A DNA stretch of 64,000 bases from Endobugula sp965214375 (GCA_965214375.1 OZ243947.1:2294001-2358000); one strand, 5' to 3'. Numbered from the stretch's first letter, positions 36,117-45,130 are shown. The notes: generated from the letters alone by a model not told the origin. Numbers and translations are program-made.

Positions 36117-37211
36117 ATGACCACCAAAATTGATCTCTCCCTCCTACCTGCACCTGATTTAGTTGAAGCGCTAGATTATGAAAGCACTTTTTCTAAAATT
36201 CGAGATCAGTTAAATGGTTTACAGCCTTTATTATTTGATAATGACTATCAAACTGACTTAAAAAAAGCCGAAGTTTTTACCTCTGAAAACGGTGAAAGGT
36301 ATTTTAAAATCCCTGTTTCCGACGATGCAGGTCTTCATTACCTCGATTTGGAATCGGACCCATTGGTTAAACAGTTACAGATATTTGCCTATCGGGAAAT
36401 GCTGTTAACTCAAAAAATAAATAATGCCGCACAAGCAACCATGATCGCTTTTGCGACGGGTTCAGATCTGGAGCACGAAGCGGCGCGCTTTGGTGTTCAA
36501 CGTCTTCTTATTGCGCCTGCTGACCCTACGACAAATCCGCCGACGGAAGCCGTTTACGAAACCGATACGAGTCTACGCTATAGAACACAGATTGCATTGG
36601 AAGGTTTGAGTACCGCGGGTTCCAGAGGAGCTTATGAATTTCATGCCTTAAGTGCATCAGCAAAAATTAAAGCGGTAGACATCACATCCCCCAAATTTAC
36701 TTACCTTACATTAACGTCAGAACAGCAAGCAGTATTGCCTGAAGGCGCATTAGTCATTGTTCCTGAAGATGATGCGGGCTTAACAAATCCTATCCCTGGT
36801 GATGTCGCGGTAACGGTATTAACAACAGAAGGTGACGGCTCTGCGTCAGAAGAGATTCTTAACGAAGTCAACAATGCCCTAAGCTCTGAAGATGTACGAC
36901 CGCTCAATGATTTTCCAAGGGTGCGTTCAGCAGAAGTTGTTAATTACACCATTGATTCGTCTTTGATTTTATCGCCAGGGCCAGACGATAGTGTTGCGCT
37001 GAATGCTGCCCTGGATGCTGTTAATAATTATGTCGAGGCATCTAAAGGTATCGGTTCTCCGCCCACTATTGCCGGGCTTTATAGCGCGTTAAAACAGCCG
37101 GGCGTTTATGATGTCGAGCTACATGAACCCGCCAGCAAAATAGAATTAACGCCCTATCAAAGTGCATATTGTACATCCATTAATGTTGTTATTGGTGGTG
37201 TTCATGGCTAG
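36117..37211 (+). CDS. Phage baseplate assembly protein J
   Basis: A 364-residue gpJ-like baseplate wedge protein of P2-type contractile tails. The beginning (KIDLSLLPAPDLVEALDYE) and the middle (QLQIFAYREMLLTQKINNAAQATMIAFATGSDLEHEAARFGVQR, cited by its ends QLQIFAYRE and HEAARFGVQR) match the family. It is about 60 residues longer than P2 gpJ because of an insert near residues 45-70. It is the first recognisable tail gene: V and W, normally upstream, are absent. It overlaps I by 8 nt. Confidence 0.88.
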   Translation: MTTKIDLSLLPAPDLVEALDYESTFSKIRDQLNGLQPLLFDNDYQTDLKKAEVFTSENGERYFKIPVSDDAGLHYLDLESDPLVKQLQIFAYREMLLTQKINNAAQATMIAFATGSDLEHEAARFGVQRLLIAPADPTTNPPTEAVYETDTSLRYRTQIALEGLSTAGSRGAYEFHALSASAKIKAVDITSPKFTYLTLTSEQQAVLPEGALVIVPEDDAGLTNPIPGDVAVTVLTTEGDGSASEEILNEVNNALSSEDVRPLNDFPRVRSAEVVNYTIDSSLILSPGPDDSVALNAALDAVNNYVEASKGIGSPPTIAGLYSALKQPGVYDVELHEPASKIELTPYQSAYCTSINVVIGGVHG

Positions 37212-37767
37212 TTTGTTACCGTTAAATGCAACACCGCTAGAGCGCGATATAGAAACGGTTGCCGGAACCGCAACTGAGCTGCCTGTACCTATTCCATCGT
37301 TGTGGGATTGGGAAACTTGCCCTGCTGAATTTTTACCGTGGTTATCATGGACGTTTTCGGTTGATGATTGGGATTCCAATTGGTCGGAAGATCAAAAAAG
37401 ACAATCGATCAAAGAAAGTTATGAAATTCATGTGAAAAAAGGCACTGTAGGTAGTATTCGTCGTGTCTTAAGAGCAGCGGGCTACGGGGAGGTTGTTATT
37501 ATTGAAAGAGCACACCCTAATTTACACGACGGCAAAATACGCCACAACGGTGAGCATCGTTATCAAAGCACTGAAACCAATGGTTTCATGTATAGAGTAT
37601 ATCTAGGTACGCCAATCTCTATTCAACAAGCTGCTCAAATAAGAAGATTGCTCGCACAAACGGCACCGGTAAGATCTCATTTGGCAGAAATTCATTACAA
37701 AGATGCTTTGCATTTACACAACAACACCTTGCGACGGAACGGTGAATATACAAGAGGAGCGGTATAA
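37204..37767 (+). CDS. Phage tail protein I
   Basis: A 187-residue gpI-like baseplate protein. Family features are ATPLERDIE near the start, LWDWETCPAEFLPWLSW, and KKGTVGSIRRVLRAAGY. ATG 37204 lies inside the end of J, with GGTGG just upstream; the longer frame from 37162 is not needed. It overlaps the first fibre gene by one base. Confidence 0.88.
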   Translation: MASLLPLNATPLERDIETVAGTATELPVPIPSLWDWETCPAEFLPWLSWTFSVDDWDSNWSEDQKRQSIKESYEIHVKKGTVGSIRRVLRAAGYGEVVIIERAHPNLHDGKIRHNGEHRYQSTETNGFMYRVYLGTPISIQQAAQIRRLLAQTAPVRSHLAEIHYKDALHLHNNTLRRNGEYTRGAV

Positions 37768-38978
37768 TGGCTAACCTGCCAGAAGAACCTTTATATGAAG
37801 AAGGAATCTACCAAATTGAAGAACACGACCCTGTTATGGCAGGGCCAGATGGCATTGATAACCTTCAAGCCAAACAATTAGATAATCGTACAGAGTGGTT
37901 AAAGCAAGAAATAGAATCCCTACAAAACGAACTTAACAGTATTGATGCTTACACAAAAGTACAATCAGATGAACGCTTTGTTAATGTTGTTAATCAAAGA
38001 AATAAAAATGCCATTATTAATGGAAATTTTGATATATGGCAACGGGGTATAAGCCAAACAGCCACAGGTTATGGTAGTGATGACAGATGGCTGAATGAAA
38101 ATTTTGGCTCTTCAAAAACAGTGAGTCGAGAGTTTTTTGTAGTGGGTCAAACTGATGTTCCTAATCACCCGAGATATTTAAGTCGTACTATTGTTTCCAG
38201 TGTTCCGGGCAGCTCCAATCATGTGATTAAAATTCAAAAAATAGAAGATGTTAGAACTTGCTCAGGAGAAACGATAACTTTATCTTTTTGGGCTAAAGCT
38301 GATGATAATAAAAATATCGTAACTTCTTTTTTACAAAAATTTGGTACAGGAGGAAGCCCGTCGTCAACAGTGAGTGGTATTGCCTCTACAACACATAGCC
38401 TAACGACTGCTTGGCATAAGTTTACTGTTACAACAATTTTACCTTCGATTTCAGGAAAGACAATAGGTTCTCATGATAACAGTTCATTGGATGTTAGGTT
38501 TTGGTTTGATGCGGGCTCGGCCTTTGAGGCTCGTACTAATTCCCTGGGTAATCAATCAGGTACTTTTGATATTGCCCAAGTACAACTTGAAAGAGGAAGC
38601 GTTGCAACGGATTTTGAATTTAAAACATTGGCAGAAGAGCATTCGGCTTGTGAGAGATATTATAGAAAAAGCTATATTTCAAATGTATTTCCTGGAACGC
38701 CAGATAATTCTGGAAAAATAATGTATGGAGCCAGTTCATCCGGTGCTCAGCAGCAATATTCTGAACGTTTTTCAGAAATGCGTAGTGCGCCTGTAGTTAT
38801 TTTATATTCTCCTGCTACCGGTTCTGCCGGGAGCATAAGGCAAGAGTCGGTAGGCTCGGACTCCCATGGGGCAACAGGAATAATTGCAAGTAGTAAAGGA
38901 TTTGTTGTAAATAAAAATTCACATCATTCAGCGGGTAAAGTTTATTCGTTCCATTATACCGCTGATGCGGAGCTGTAA
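37767..38978 (+). CDS. Tail fibre protein (H-like), first of two
   Basis: A 403-residue fibre. Residues 1-70 (MANLPEEPLYEEGIYQ ... DNLQAKQLDNRTEWLK) are the baseplate-attachment part and recur in the second fibre at 39114. After residue 75 comes a carbohydrate-binding-like region (RNKNAIINGNFDIWQRG, then a jelly-roll-like domain to about 290) and a C-terminal receptor-type part (ERYYRKSY). It would set host or target specificity. The next gene is a small ORF where chaperones usually sit. Confidence 0.8.
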   Translation: MANLPEEPLYEEGIYQIEEHDPVMAGPDGIDNLQAKQLDNRTEWLKQEIESLQNELNSIDAYTKVQSDERFVNVVNQRNKNAIINGNFDIWQRGISQTATGYGSDDRWLNENFGSSKTVSREFFVVGQTDVPNHPRYLSRTIVSSVPGSSNHVIKIQKIEDVRTCSGETITLSFWAKADDNKNIVTSFLQKFGTGGSPSSTVSGIASTTHSLTTAWHKFTVTTILPSISGKTIGSHDNSSLDVRFWFDAGSAFEARTNSLGNQSGTFDIAQVQLERGSVATDFEFKTLAEEHSACERYYRKSYISNVFPGTPDNSGKIMYGASSSGAQQQYSERFSEMRSAPVVILYSPATGSAGSIRQESVGSDSHGATGIIASSKGFVVNKNSHHSAGKVYSFHYTADAEL

Positions 38979-38980
38979 GA

Positions 38981-39109
38981 ATGAAGCAGTATCAAGAAAT
39001 GATAGATAAAACCATCTCTACCTCTCACTCGCTATACGCGAAATTATTAGAAGAAGTGGCGGTTGATAACGTGGATCAATATAAATTGGCAAGTTTAGAA
39101 GAGGAATAG
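38981..39109 (+). CDS. Small protein after the first fibre gene
   Basis: A 42-residue frame starting 2 nt after the fibre stop and ending 4 nt before the next ATG. It is rich in Glu, Lys and Leu (MKQYQEMIDKTISTSHSLYA), likely helical. The tight fit between two fibre genes supports it. Fibre-assembly chaperones occur at this place in relatives, but no domain is recognised. Confidence 0.55.
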   Translation: MKQYQEMIDKTISTSHSLYAKLLEEVAVDNVDQYKLASLEEE

Positions 39110-39113
39110 AATA

Positions 39114-39740
39114 ATGGCTAATCTTCCAGAACAACCTGAATATGAAGAAGGAATTTATCAGCTTGAAGAAACAGATCCTGTTTTGGGTGGGCCTAACGGT
39201 ATTGATAATCTCCAAGCAAAACAACTTGCAAATCGAACCAATTGGTTAAAGCTGAGAATTGAAGCATTGCAGGCAGGTATCGGCATAGATGCTTATACTC
39301 AAGTACAAGTTGATGGATTGGTTGCTGAACGATTAACTCAAGAACAGGCGGATGGGCTATATGAACCATTAAATGCTATTGATCCTTTTGTTGGGTTCTT
39401 CTGTCCTTTTGCAGGCGATACTGCTCCTGATGGTTTTTTAGAATGTAATGGAGCGGCTATATCAAGAACAGCATATGCAGCATTGTTTGCAGTTATTGGT
39501 GTTGTCGGTGGTAATGAACACAAAACCTTAGAAGCTGAAATCTCCGGTCTGTGGAAAGAAACCGAACTGGCAGAGTGGGCAGATGATGCCAATGCAGAAA
39601 ACACCTTTAAGATTGTGGCCTACGAATACCAACTGAAAATCGAAGGCAAAGAGGTGTTATATCTGGATTATGAACGCCGCCTTGTTCGCATTAATGGCAA
39701 GGATATTTCAGCGGACATTAACAAGCGTTTAAAAGCCTGA
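39114..39740 (+). CDS. Chimeric tail fibre-tail tube protein (deletion fusion)
   Basis: A 208-residue frame made of two unrelated pieces. Residues 1-70 repeat the fibre attachment region (MANLPEQPEYEEGIYQ). Residues 90-128 start a phage tail collar domain (FVGFFCPFAGDTAPDGFLE, CNGAAISRTAYAALFAVIG), which breaks off. Residues from about 135 to the end (AEISGLWKETELAEW, YEYQLKIEGKEVLYLD, RINGKDISADI) match the C-terminal third of the P2 FII tail tube. The rest of the fibre gene, the sheath gene FI and most of FII are missing, so an in-frame deletion joined them near 39495-39520. The tail cannot be contractile unless sheath and tube exist elsewhere. Confidence 0.85.
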   Translation: MANLPEQPEYEEGIYQLEETDPVLGGPNGIDNLQAKQLANRTNWLKLRIEALQAGIGIDAYTQVQVDGLVAERLTQEQADGLYEPLNAIDPFVGFFCPFAGDTAPDGFLECNGAAISRTAYAALFAVIGVVGGNEHKTLEAEISGLWKETELAEWADDANAENTFKIVAYEYQLKIEGKEVLYLDYERRLVRINGKDISADINKRLKA

Positions 39741-39801
39741 TCACACAGCGTTTAAATCACTGTTAAACCGTTATTTTATTTTACTGTAAGAGGAACGATT
39801 C

Positions 39802-40077
39802 ATGTCAGCCACCAAAACCAAAACGGTACCACTATCCCAGTTCATTAAACGGGGGGATGAGACTATTGATAAAGTGACTTTGCGCAAACCGGATGCAGGT
39901 AGTCTGCGTGGTGTCACACTCACCGATATTGTCCGCATGGATGTGGATGCCCTGGCCGAAGTGGTGCCGCGTTTATCGCAAATTACCGAGCCGGAGTTTC
40001 GCCAGTTAGACCCTTACGATTTGATGATGGTGGGGAAAGAAGTCACGTCTTTTTTCGTGATACCGCCGAGCAAATAG
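39802..40077 (+). CDS. Tail assembly chaperone gpE
   Basis: A 91-residue P2 gpE-like chaperone that assists tape-measure packing (LRKPDAGSLRGVTLTDIVRMD; EFRQLDPYDLMMVGKEVTSFF). The frame ends at 40077 after a slippery site at 40050-40056, from which a -1 shift produces the longer E+E' product. Confidence 0.88.
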   Translation: MSATKTKTVPLSQFIKRGDETIDKVTLRKPDAGSLRGVTLTDIVRMDVDALAEVVPRLSQITEPEFRQLDPYDLMMVGKEVTSFFVIPPSK

Positions 40078-40238
40078 GCGGCGAACTGGACAAGGTCTTA
40101 CCTGACGATATTGAAAACTGGATGGCAGACTGTGCTGCCATTTTACATACCCAGCCTTCGCAAATGGATGGCTGGGATTTATTGACACTCTACCGTTGGC
40201 ACCAACAAGCGATAGCACGAGCGCCGAATGACGATTGA
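40050..40238 (+). CDS. E' extension reached by -1 programmed frameshift
   Basis: At T_TTT_TTC (40050-40056) a -1 slip enters a frame that is open to TGA 40236-40238, adding 60 residues (RDTAEQIGGELDKVL ... ENWMADCAAILHTQPSQM ... DLLTLYRWHQQAIARA). That segment matches the P2 E' protein type (WMADCAAIL, LYRWHQQA). E+E' would be 145 residues. The extension has no start codon of its own and overlaps gene T by 11 nt, as in P2. Confidence 0.85.
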   Translation, partial: FFRDTAEQIGGELDKVLPDDIENWMADCAAILHTQPSQMDGWDLLTLYRWHQQAIARAPNDD

Positions 40239-42606
40239 AACCGCCGCCATCTTAAAACTGGTTGATGAGTTTACCGCCCCTGCAAAACATATTGTCGGGG
40301 CAAGTAGTAAGCTGGATAAAACGCTCACGGCCACACAAAAGCAACTGGCACACTTAAAAAGTGATCGTGCCGAGATTGCGGCATTTACTCGTTTGGAAAA
40401 ACAAAGCCACACCATCCGTCAGGCACTGACCGCCCAGCAACAAAAGGTCAAGCAACTGGCAATGGCTTATAAGAGCGCACAAAAACCCACGAAAAAACTC
40501 ACCGCAGAATTTGACCGCGCCAAACAGCAAGCGGCGCAACTGAAAAAACAATACCAACAAGAAACCGTACAGCTTGAACAATTAAAACGCTCGCTCAAGT
40601 CAACTGGTCGCAGTACTTCATTGTTAAGCCGTCATCAAAAAAAGCTGGACAGGGATATTGATCGCACCACCAAAAGCCTGCGCCAGCAAGAACGGGCATT
40701 AAAACAACACAATGCCACGATGCAACGGATGCGCAAACTATCCGAGGGTGCCAGAGGGGTTGCCGGTAAAGCATCATTAGTCGGTGCTGGTGGTTTAGGT
40801 GCAGCATGGCTCGGTGGCCGTGCATTGGGTGCGGCTGGAGAATATAAAGCCCTGCTCGCGGATGTGGCAGTGACCGCAGGGATGTCAGATAAAGAAGTGA
40901 CGCAGCTTAAAAATACCTTGTCCGAATTAACCGATGTGACTTATCAAAGTCGCAAGATGCTTGGCGAAGGTGCCAAGGTGTTAATTGCATCGGGTCTGGA
41001 CTTGGAAAAAACACTGGGCAGTTTACCCGCCATTGGTAAAACGGCCACTGCCGCCGAAGCCGAAGTGCAGGAAGTGGCTCGCACGGCATTTGCCTTGATT
41101 GATAACTGGAGTATTCCTACGCAAGAATTGGGGCGAGCCATGGATATGCTCACCGAATCAGGCAAACTGGGACGCTTTGAATTGCGGGATATGGCGCAGT
41201 ACTTTCCGTCACTAACGGCGCAGGCCAAACGCTTGGGACTGGAAGGTGCCGAGGGTGTCGCCACACTTGGCTCGGCATTACAAATTGCCTTGCGTGGTGC
41301 CGCAGACCCGGCCGAGCCAGCCAATAACATGCGCAACTTTTTAGCCAAGGTCACATCACCGGAAACCATTAAGCGGGCGGCAGATATTTATGGTATTAAT
41401 CTGGAGCGGGAATTAAAAGCTGCGACACAAAAAGGACTGAACCCGTTGGAATTTATGCTCGGTAGAATTCAGCAATTGACCCAGGGTGATGCCTTTCGTA
41501 TTGGGGAATTGTTTGGGGATTTACAGGTACAGCAATTTCTAACCCCGATGATGGCGAACCTGAAAGACTACGAAGCCCTGAAAAAAACCGTGCTATCGGC
41601 CAGTGGTGCGGTTGATCAGGATTTAAAACGCCGTGTGGAACTTGACCCGACATTGGGCTGGAAAAATCTGGCCGATGATATCGCCGAGTTACGCGATGAA
41701 GCTATCGACACATTATTGCCAGTGCTAAAAGAATTGTTAAAGGATATTAAACCGATTTTACAATCTATGAGCGCATGGATTAAAGAGAACCCCACCTTCA
41801 CCAAGTGGATTATGGTCACTGTGGCTTCGGTGATTGCCTTAACTGCCGTACTGGCACCGCTCATTGCGCTGATTGCCAGTAGTGTGACCTTGTGGGCAAT
41901 GTGGCGTTTGGGTATGGGCAAACTGTTTGTCCCTATGAACACGGCGACCAAAAGTGCAGGCTGGTTATCTCGCTTGCTGAAAGGGTTGGGCAGTGTACTG
42001 ATGTGGGTCGGCCGTGCGGTGCTGCCTTTTGTTGGTAAAGCCATTTTATGGTTAGGCCGTGCATTACTGGCAAACCCTATTGGTTTATTGATTACTGCCA
42101 TTGCCGGTGGTGCCTATTTGATTATCAAACATTGGGAGCCAATCAAAGCGTTTTTTGCTGACCTGTGGCAAAGCATGCGCGAGCCATTACTGTTTGTTTA
42201 CGATATGGTGATGAAATATAGTCCCTTTGGTCTATTGTTGCGTGGCCTTAAAAAATTAAAAGGCTTTATGACTGGTTTGTGGGGTGGAGAAGAAAACAAA
42301 GTTGCGGTAGAAGCGACACAAAATATTAAACAGCTACCTGCCAATGATGCCTATTACCGTGCAGACATCAAACCGTTTATGGCAAGCAATGATAAAAAAA
42401 CAGGGACAGGTAGTCAGCCCTATACCCCTTTAAGACAAACGAATAACAGTGCTAAAACCAAGTCGTTTTACTCAAACCCGACCATCAATATTTATGCCTC
42501 TCCGAGTATGTCAGAGGAAACATTAACACGCATGGCGACCCGCGCTGTTGATAAAGCAAACCGACAAGCCGAACGCCGTCACCAAGGTCGGTTACATGAG
42601 GGCTAA
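40228..42606 (+). CDS. Tail tape measure protein T
   Basis: A 792-residue tape measure. The first 190 residues are coiled coil (repeated Lys/Gln/Ala heptads), a TMP core follows (about 205-440; FRIGELFGDLQVQQFL), then hydrophobic segments (WIMVTVASVIALTAVLAPLIAL, cited as VASVIALTAVLAPLIAL), and a basic C-terminus. It sets tail length. Start at ATG 40228, inside E'. Full-length, in contrast to the deleted tube region just upstream. Confidence 0.88.
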   Translation: MTIETAAILKLVDEFTAPAKHIVGASSKLDKTLTATQKQLAHLKSDRAEIAAFTRLEKQSHTIRQALTAQQQKVKQLAMAYKSAQKPTKKLTAEFDRAKQQAAQLKKQYQQETVQLEQLKRSLKSTGRSTSLLSRHQKKLDRDIDRTTKSLRQQERALKQHNATMQRMRKLSEGARGVAGKASLVGAGGLGAAWLGGRALGAAGEYKALLADVAVTAGMSDKEVTQLKNTLSELTDVTYQSRKMLGEGAKVLIASGLDLEKTLGSLPAIGKTATAAEAEVQEVARTAFALIDNWSIPTQELGRAMDMLTESGKLGRFELRDMAQYFPSLTAQAKRLGLEGAEGVATLGSALQIALRGAADPAEPANNMRNFLAKVTSPETIKRAADIYGINLERELKAATQKGLNPLEFMLGRIQQLTQGDAFRIGELFGDLQVQQFLTPMMANLKDYEALKKTVLSASGAVDQDLKRRVELDPTLGWKNLADDIAELRDEAIDTLLPVLKELLKDIKPILQSMSAWIKENPTFTKWIMVTVASVIALTAVLAPLIALIASSVTLWAMWRLGMGKLFVPMNTATKSAGWLSRLLKGLGSVLMWVGRAVLPFVGKAILWLGRALLANPIGLLITAIAGGAYLIIKHWEPIKAFFADLWQSMREPLLFVYDMVMKYSPFGLLLRGLKKLKGFMTGLWGGEENKVAVEATQNIKQLPANDAYYRADIKPFMASNDKKTGTGSQPYTPLRQTNNSAKTKSFYSNPTINIYASPSMSEETLTRMATRAVDKANRQAERRHQGRLHEG

Positions 42607-42609
42607 GTG

Positions 42610-43017
42610 ATGTCGGTACAAATGATTATTGGGGATTTTCCGTTTTCCTTATCCACGGCTGAATACAATGAGATTCGCCGTTCTATGGAATATCGCTGGC
42701 AACAGCGTGATCGTATGAATCGCAAGCCCGCTTTGCAATTTCATGGTGCGGGTTTAAAAGAAGTTTCACTGACCGGGGTTATTCATGTGCAAATCGTCCA
42801 ACAATTGCAACATCCGCAACACATGGAAGCAATGGCCGATAAAGGCGAACCGCTCCATTTACTCGCCAGTAACGATACCGTCAAGGCCGATTATTTAGGG
42901 CAATGGGTGATTACCCGTTTGGAGTTTATCGATACCGATTTAATGGCAGACGGGACACCGGAGACCATTACTTTTTCATTAACTCTTAAAGAGTATGGCG
43001 ACGATGGCCGTGTATAA
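42610..43017 (+). CDS. Tail protein U (tail completion)
   Basis: A 135-residue gpU-like protein (IGDFPFSLSTAEYNEIRRS, LKEVSLTGVIHV, EGPL-type loop as KGEPLHLLASN). It completes the tail end in P2. ATG 42610 is preferred over GTG 42607 by three bases; the T stop is at 42604-42606. It overlaps X by 23 nt. Confidence 0.85.
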   Translation: MSVQMIIGDFPFSLSTAEYNEIRRSMEYRWQQRDRMNRKPALQFHGAGLKEVSLTGVIHVQIVQQLQHPQHMEAMADKGEPLHLLASNDTVKADYLGQWVITRLEFIDTDLMADGTPETITFSLTLKEYGDDGRV

Positions 43018-43216
43018 CACCGTTGATGGCGATATGGTCGATGCGATTTGTGCGCGTCATTATCCACACGTCCCCCTGGATCAGGCCGTTAATGAAGTGC
43101 TTGCCGCTAACAAAGGTTTGGCGGCCATGGGGACGGTATTACCGGAAGATGTCACCATTATCTTGCCAGATATCGTTGCAGTAGAAGTTAGTTCTACACT
43201 GCAATTATGGGATTAG
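42995..43216 (+). CDS. Tail protein X (LysM-like)
   Basis: A 73-residue gpX protein, a small LysM-type domain of P2-like tails (YNTVDGDMVDAICARHYP ... LPEDVTIILPDI). It overlaps U and sits 3 nt before D. ATG 43004 is an alternative start. Confidence 0.85.
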   Translation: MATMAVYNTVDGDMVDAICARHYPHVPLDQAVNEVLAANKGLAAMGTVLPEDVTIILPDIVAVEVSSTLQLWD

Positions 43217-43219
43217 CCC

Positions 43220-44206
43220 ATGGATAAAAGCGCGTTTAAAGTGGTGATTAATGGTCAGGATAAAACCGCCTTATTTGCTGATCGTTTGGAATCCATTACG
43301 GTAGTGGATAATGCCGGACTGGATTCAGATACGGCCGAAATTGTGTTGGATGATCGTGACCAGATCATTGCATTACCAGCGATTAATGCCGAGATGGAAT
43401 TGTGGTTAGGCACAATGCAACACCAGCAACCGCAACTGACGTGGGCAGGCTTATATACCATTGATGAGATTGAAACCGATGATTACGAAGGCACACTCAG
43501 TTTACACGGTAAAGCGGCCGATATGCTGGGCAGTTTAAAAGCCCCACACAATGCCAGCTACGATGATATTACCCTGGAGACATTGCTCACAACGATTGCA
43601 CAACGCCACGGTTATCAACCTATTATTGCCCCGGCACTGGCCAAGAAACACTACGCGCATATCGATCAACGCTCACAATCAGATATTGATTTATTGACCG
43701 CTAAAGCCTCTGAACTCAGTGCTGTGTGCAAACCTACCGGTAAACGCTTGTGTCTGTTGCTGGAAGATGCCAACCAAACCGCCAGTGGAAAATCGCTCAC
43801 CCGATTGCCATTAGATGCCAAAGTCGAAGGGACTTACATTAATGCACGAATAGCTGGCCGCAATGAATACGGAGCGGTAAAAGCCTACTGGCAAGGGGCA
43901 GATGATAGCCAAAAACACAGTGTCTCTGTGGGTGGCGGTGAGACGGTTTATACCATGCGATCCATATTGACCAGCCATCAACACGCAGTGGATACCGTGA
44001 AAGCCAAGTGGTCGCAATTAAAACGGGGTGGTGTGGAATTAACGTGTGAGCGTCCGTTAAGTGTTACCTATGCTGCGGAACGCCATATTGATTTAGTCAA
44101 CCATCGGCATGCAGGCGAGTATGTGATTAAAACCGCTACGCATACCCTCGGCCAGCAAGTGAGTACCACCACATTATTATTGCGATTGCCATCGGCTCGA
44201 CATTAG
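43220..44206 (+). CDS. Tail protein D (late control / hub)
   Basis: A 328-residue gpD-like protein that forms the baseplate hub in P2-like tails (KVVINGQDKTALFADRLESI, DTAEIVLDDRD, and a central QSDIDLLTAKASELSAVCK). It is the last gene of the tail block. Its 3' end overlaps the opposing 44203-44430 ORF by 4 nt. Confidence 0.88.
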   Translation: MDKSAFKVVINGQDKTALFADRLESITVVDNAGLDSDTAEIVLDDRDQIIALPAINAEMELWLGTMQHQQPQLTWAGLYTIDEIETDDYEGTLSLHGKAADMLGSLKAPHNASYDDITLETLLTTIAQRHGYQPIIAPALAKKHYAHIDQRSQSDIDLLTAKASELSAVCKPTGKRLCLLLEDANQTASGKSLTRLPLDAKVEGTYINARIAGRNEYGAVKAYWQGADDSQKHSVSVGGGETVYTMRSILTSHQHAVDTVKAKWSQLKRGGVELTCERPLSVTYAAERHIDLVNHRHAGEYVIKTATHTLGQQVSTTTLLLRLPSARH

Positions 44207-44430
44207 CGTTCGCACGTTAATGGTTTTTTAACAATTGGGTTTTTATGCAAGGATAGCTTTTGGAATAATGTTGCCACACCTGACGTCAGTAGCTCTTTGT
44301 GATCTGGGTCGTTGATTCTAAGTCGGGTGATAATTTTTCCATTGGGATTGATTATCACCACTGCTGTGCTGGCAGCTTTGATGTTTTGTGCTTCACTTAT
44401 AGTATGGGTACCTCTGGTTTTTGTTTGCAT
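44203..44430 (-). CDS. Hypothetical protein on the minus strand, prophage-associated
   Basis: A 75-residue frame with AGGA well placed before ATG 44430. It has a beta-rich centre (IKAASTAVVIINPNGKIITRL). I know of similar short proteins near P2-like tail ends but cannot assign a family. It converges on D. It could be a real small gene or chance; the ribosome-binding site and composition favour real. Confidence 0.5.
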   Translation of the reverse strand: MQTKTRGTHTISEAQNIKAASTAVVIINPNGKIITRLRINDPDHKELLTSGVATLFQKLSLHKNPIVKKPLTCER

Positions 44431-44515
44431 GAAAAAATCCTGGGTTGTTGTTTGTTATTCGAGGCAGCAATATAGCAGTGATTTTGACGGTATAAAAATG
44501 TCGCACAATACATCT

Positions 44516-44572
44516 TTTAAACCCACTTAAAATTTGACACCTGTTTCATCGTATTTTTTAAGTGGGTTTAAA
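44516..44572. repeat. Perfect 17-bp inverted repeat with 23-bp spacer
   Basis: TTTAAACCCACTTAAAA (44516-44532) and its exact reverse complement (44556-44572) flank a spacer that contains TTGACA (44534-44539). It lies upstream of the HTH gene at 44656. It could be an operator, a cruciform-forming element or a terminator. Confidence 0.75.
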
Positions 44573-44655
44573 ACTTTTTAGGGTGCGTTATAAAAACCAA
44601 TTTGCTATAAAACAATAATCTATAGGTGGCGTTTTATTCAACCCATAATTATTGT

Positions 44656-45018
44656 ATGAATACCGTGAAAATAGCACAAACTTTATTGCGCAAAGCCGCC
44701 GGACAGCGTTTAAAAGCCCAACGTAAGAAGCTGGGCTACACATCCGCGCATAAAGCTTGGAAAAAAATGAAGCACTGCGGTGTGAATATCAGCTACTATC
44801 GCTACCAGCGTTTGGAAAAGGGTTACGTTCCGAAAAATGAATTTGAGATGTATGGTGTCAGTCAGTTTTTGGATATTGAATTAAGCTGCTGGCTGGAAGG
44901 ATATTGCGCAAACATCCCAATACACGGGTGTGAACGCATGTCAGAATTGACACCCGAAATGCAGCAAGCCGTTCAAGCGACCTTTAATGATTTTGTGGAT
45001 AGAATAAGCCGGTTATAA
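44656..45018 (+). CDS. HTH (XRE-like) regulator, prophage-associated
   Basis: A 120-residue protein (ATG 44656, VKIAQTLLRKAAGQRLKAQ) with a helix-turn-helix-like N-terminal half (about 15-75; HCGVNISYYRYQRLEKGYV) and a C-terminal helical tail. The longer frame from 44626 has no better start. It lies between the inverted repeat and the com/methyltransferase pair, so it may control them or the tail genes. Family match is by pattern only. Confidence 0.6.
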   Translation: MNTVKIAQTLLRKAAGQRLKAQRKKLGYTSAHKAWKKMKHCGVNISYYRYQRLEKGYVPKNEFEMYGVSQFLDIELSCWLEGYCANIPIHGCERMSELTPEMQQAVQATFNDFVDRISRL

Positions 45019-45130
45019 CGGCAACCTCAAAACGTCCATTCCCTTGCTTCCCCTCCCTATATTCAGTAAAGCCCTTTAATGCAGTTTTGATGATTAAACG
45101 TGGTGTAATGGTCGTGAAAGAAAAAGAGAG

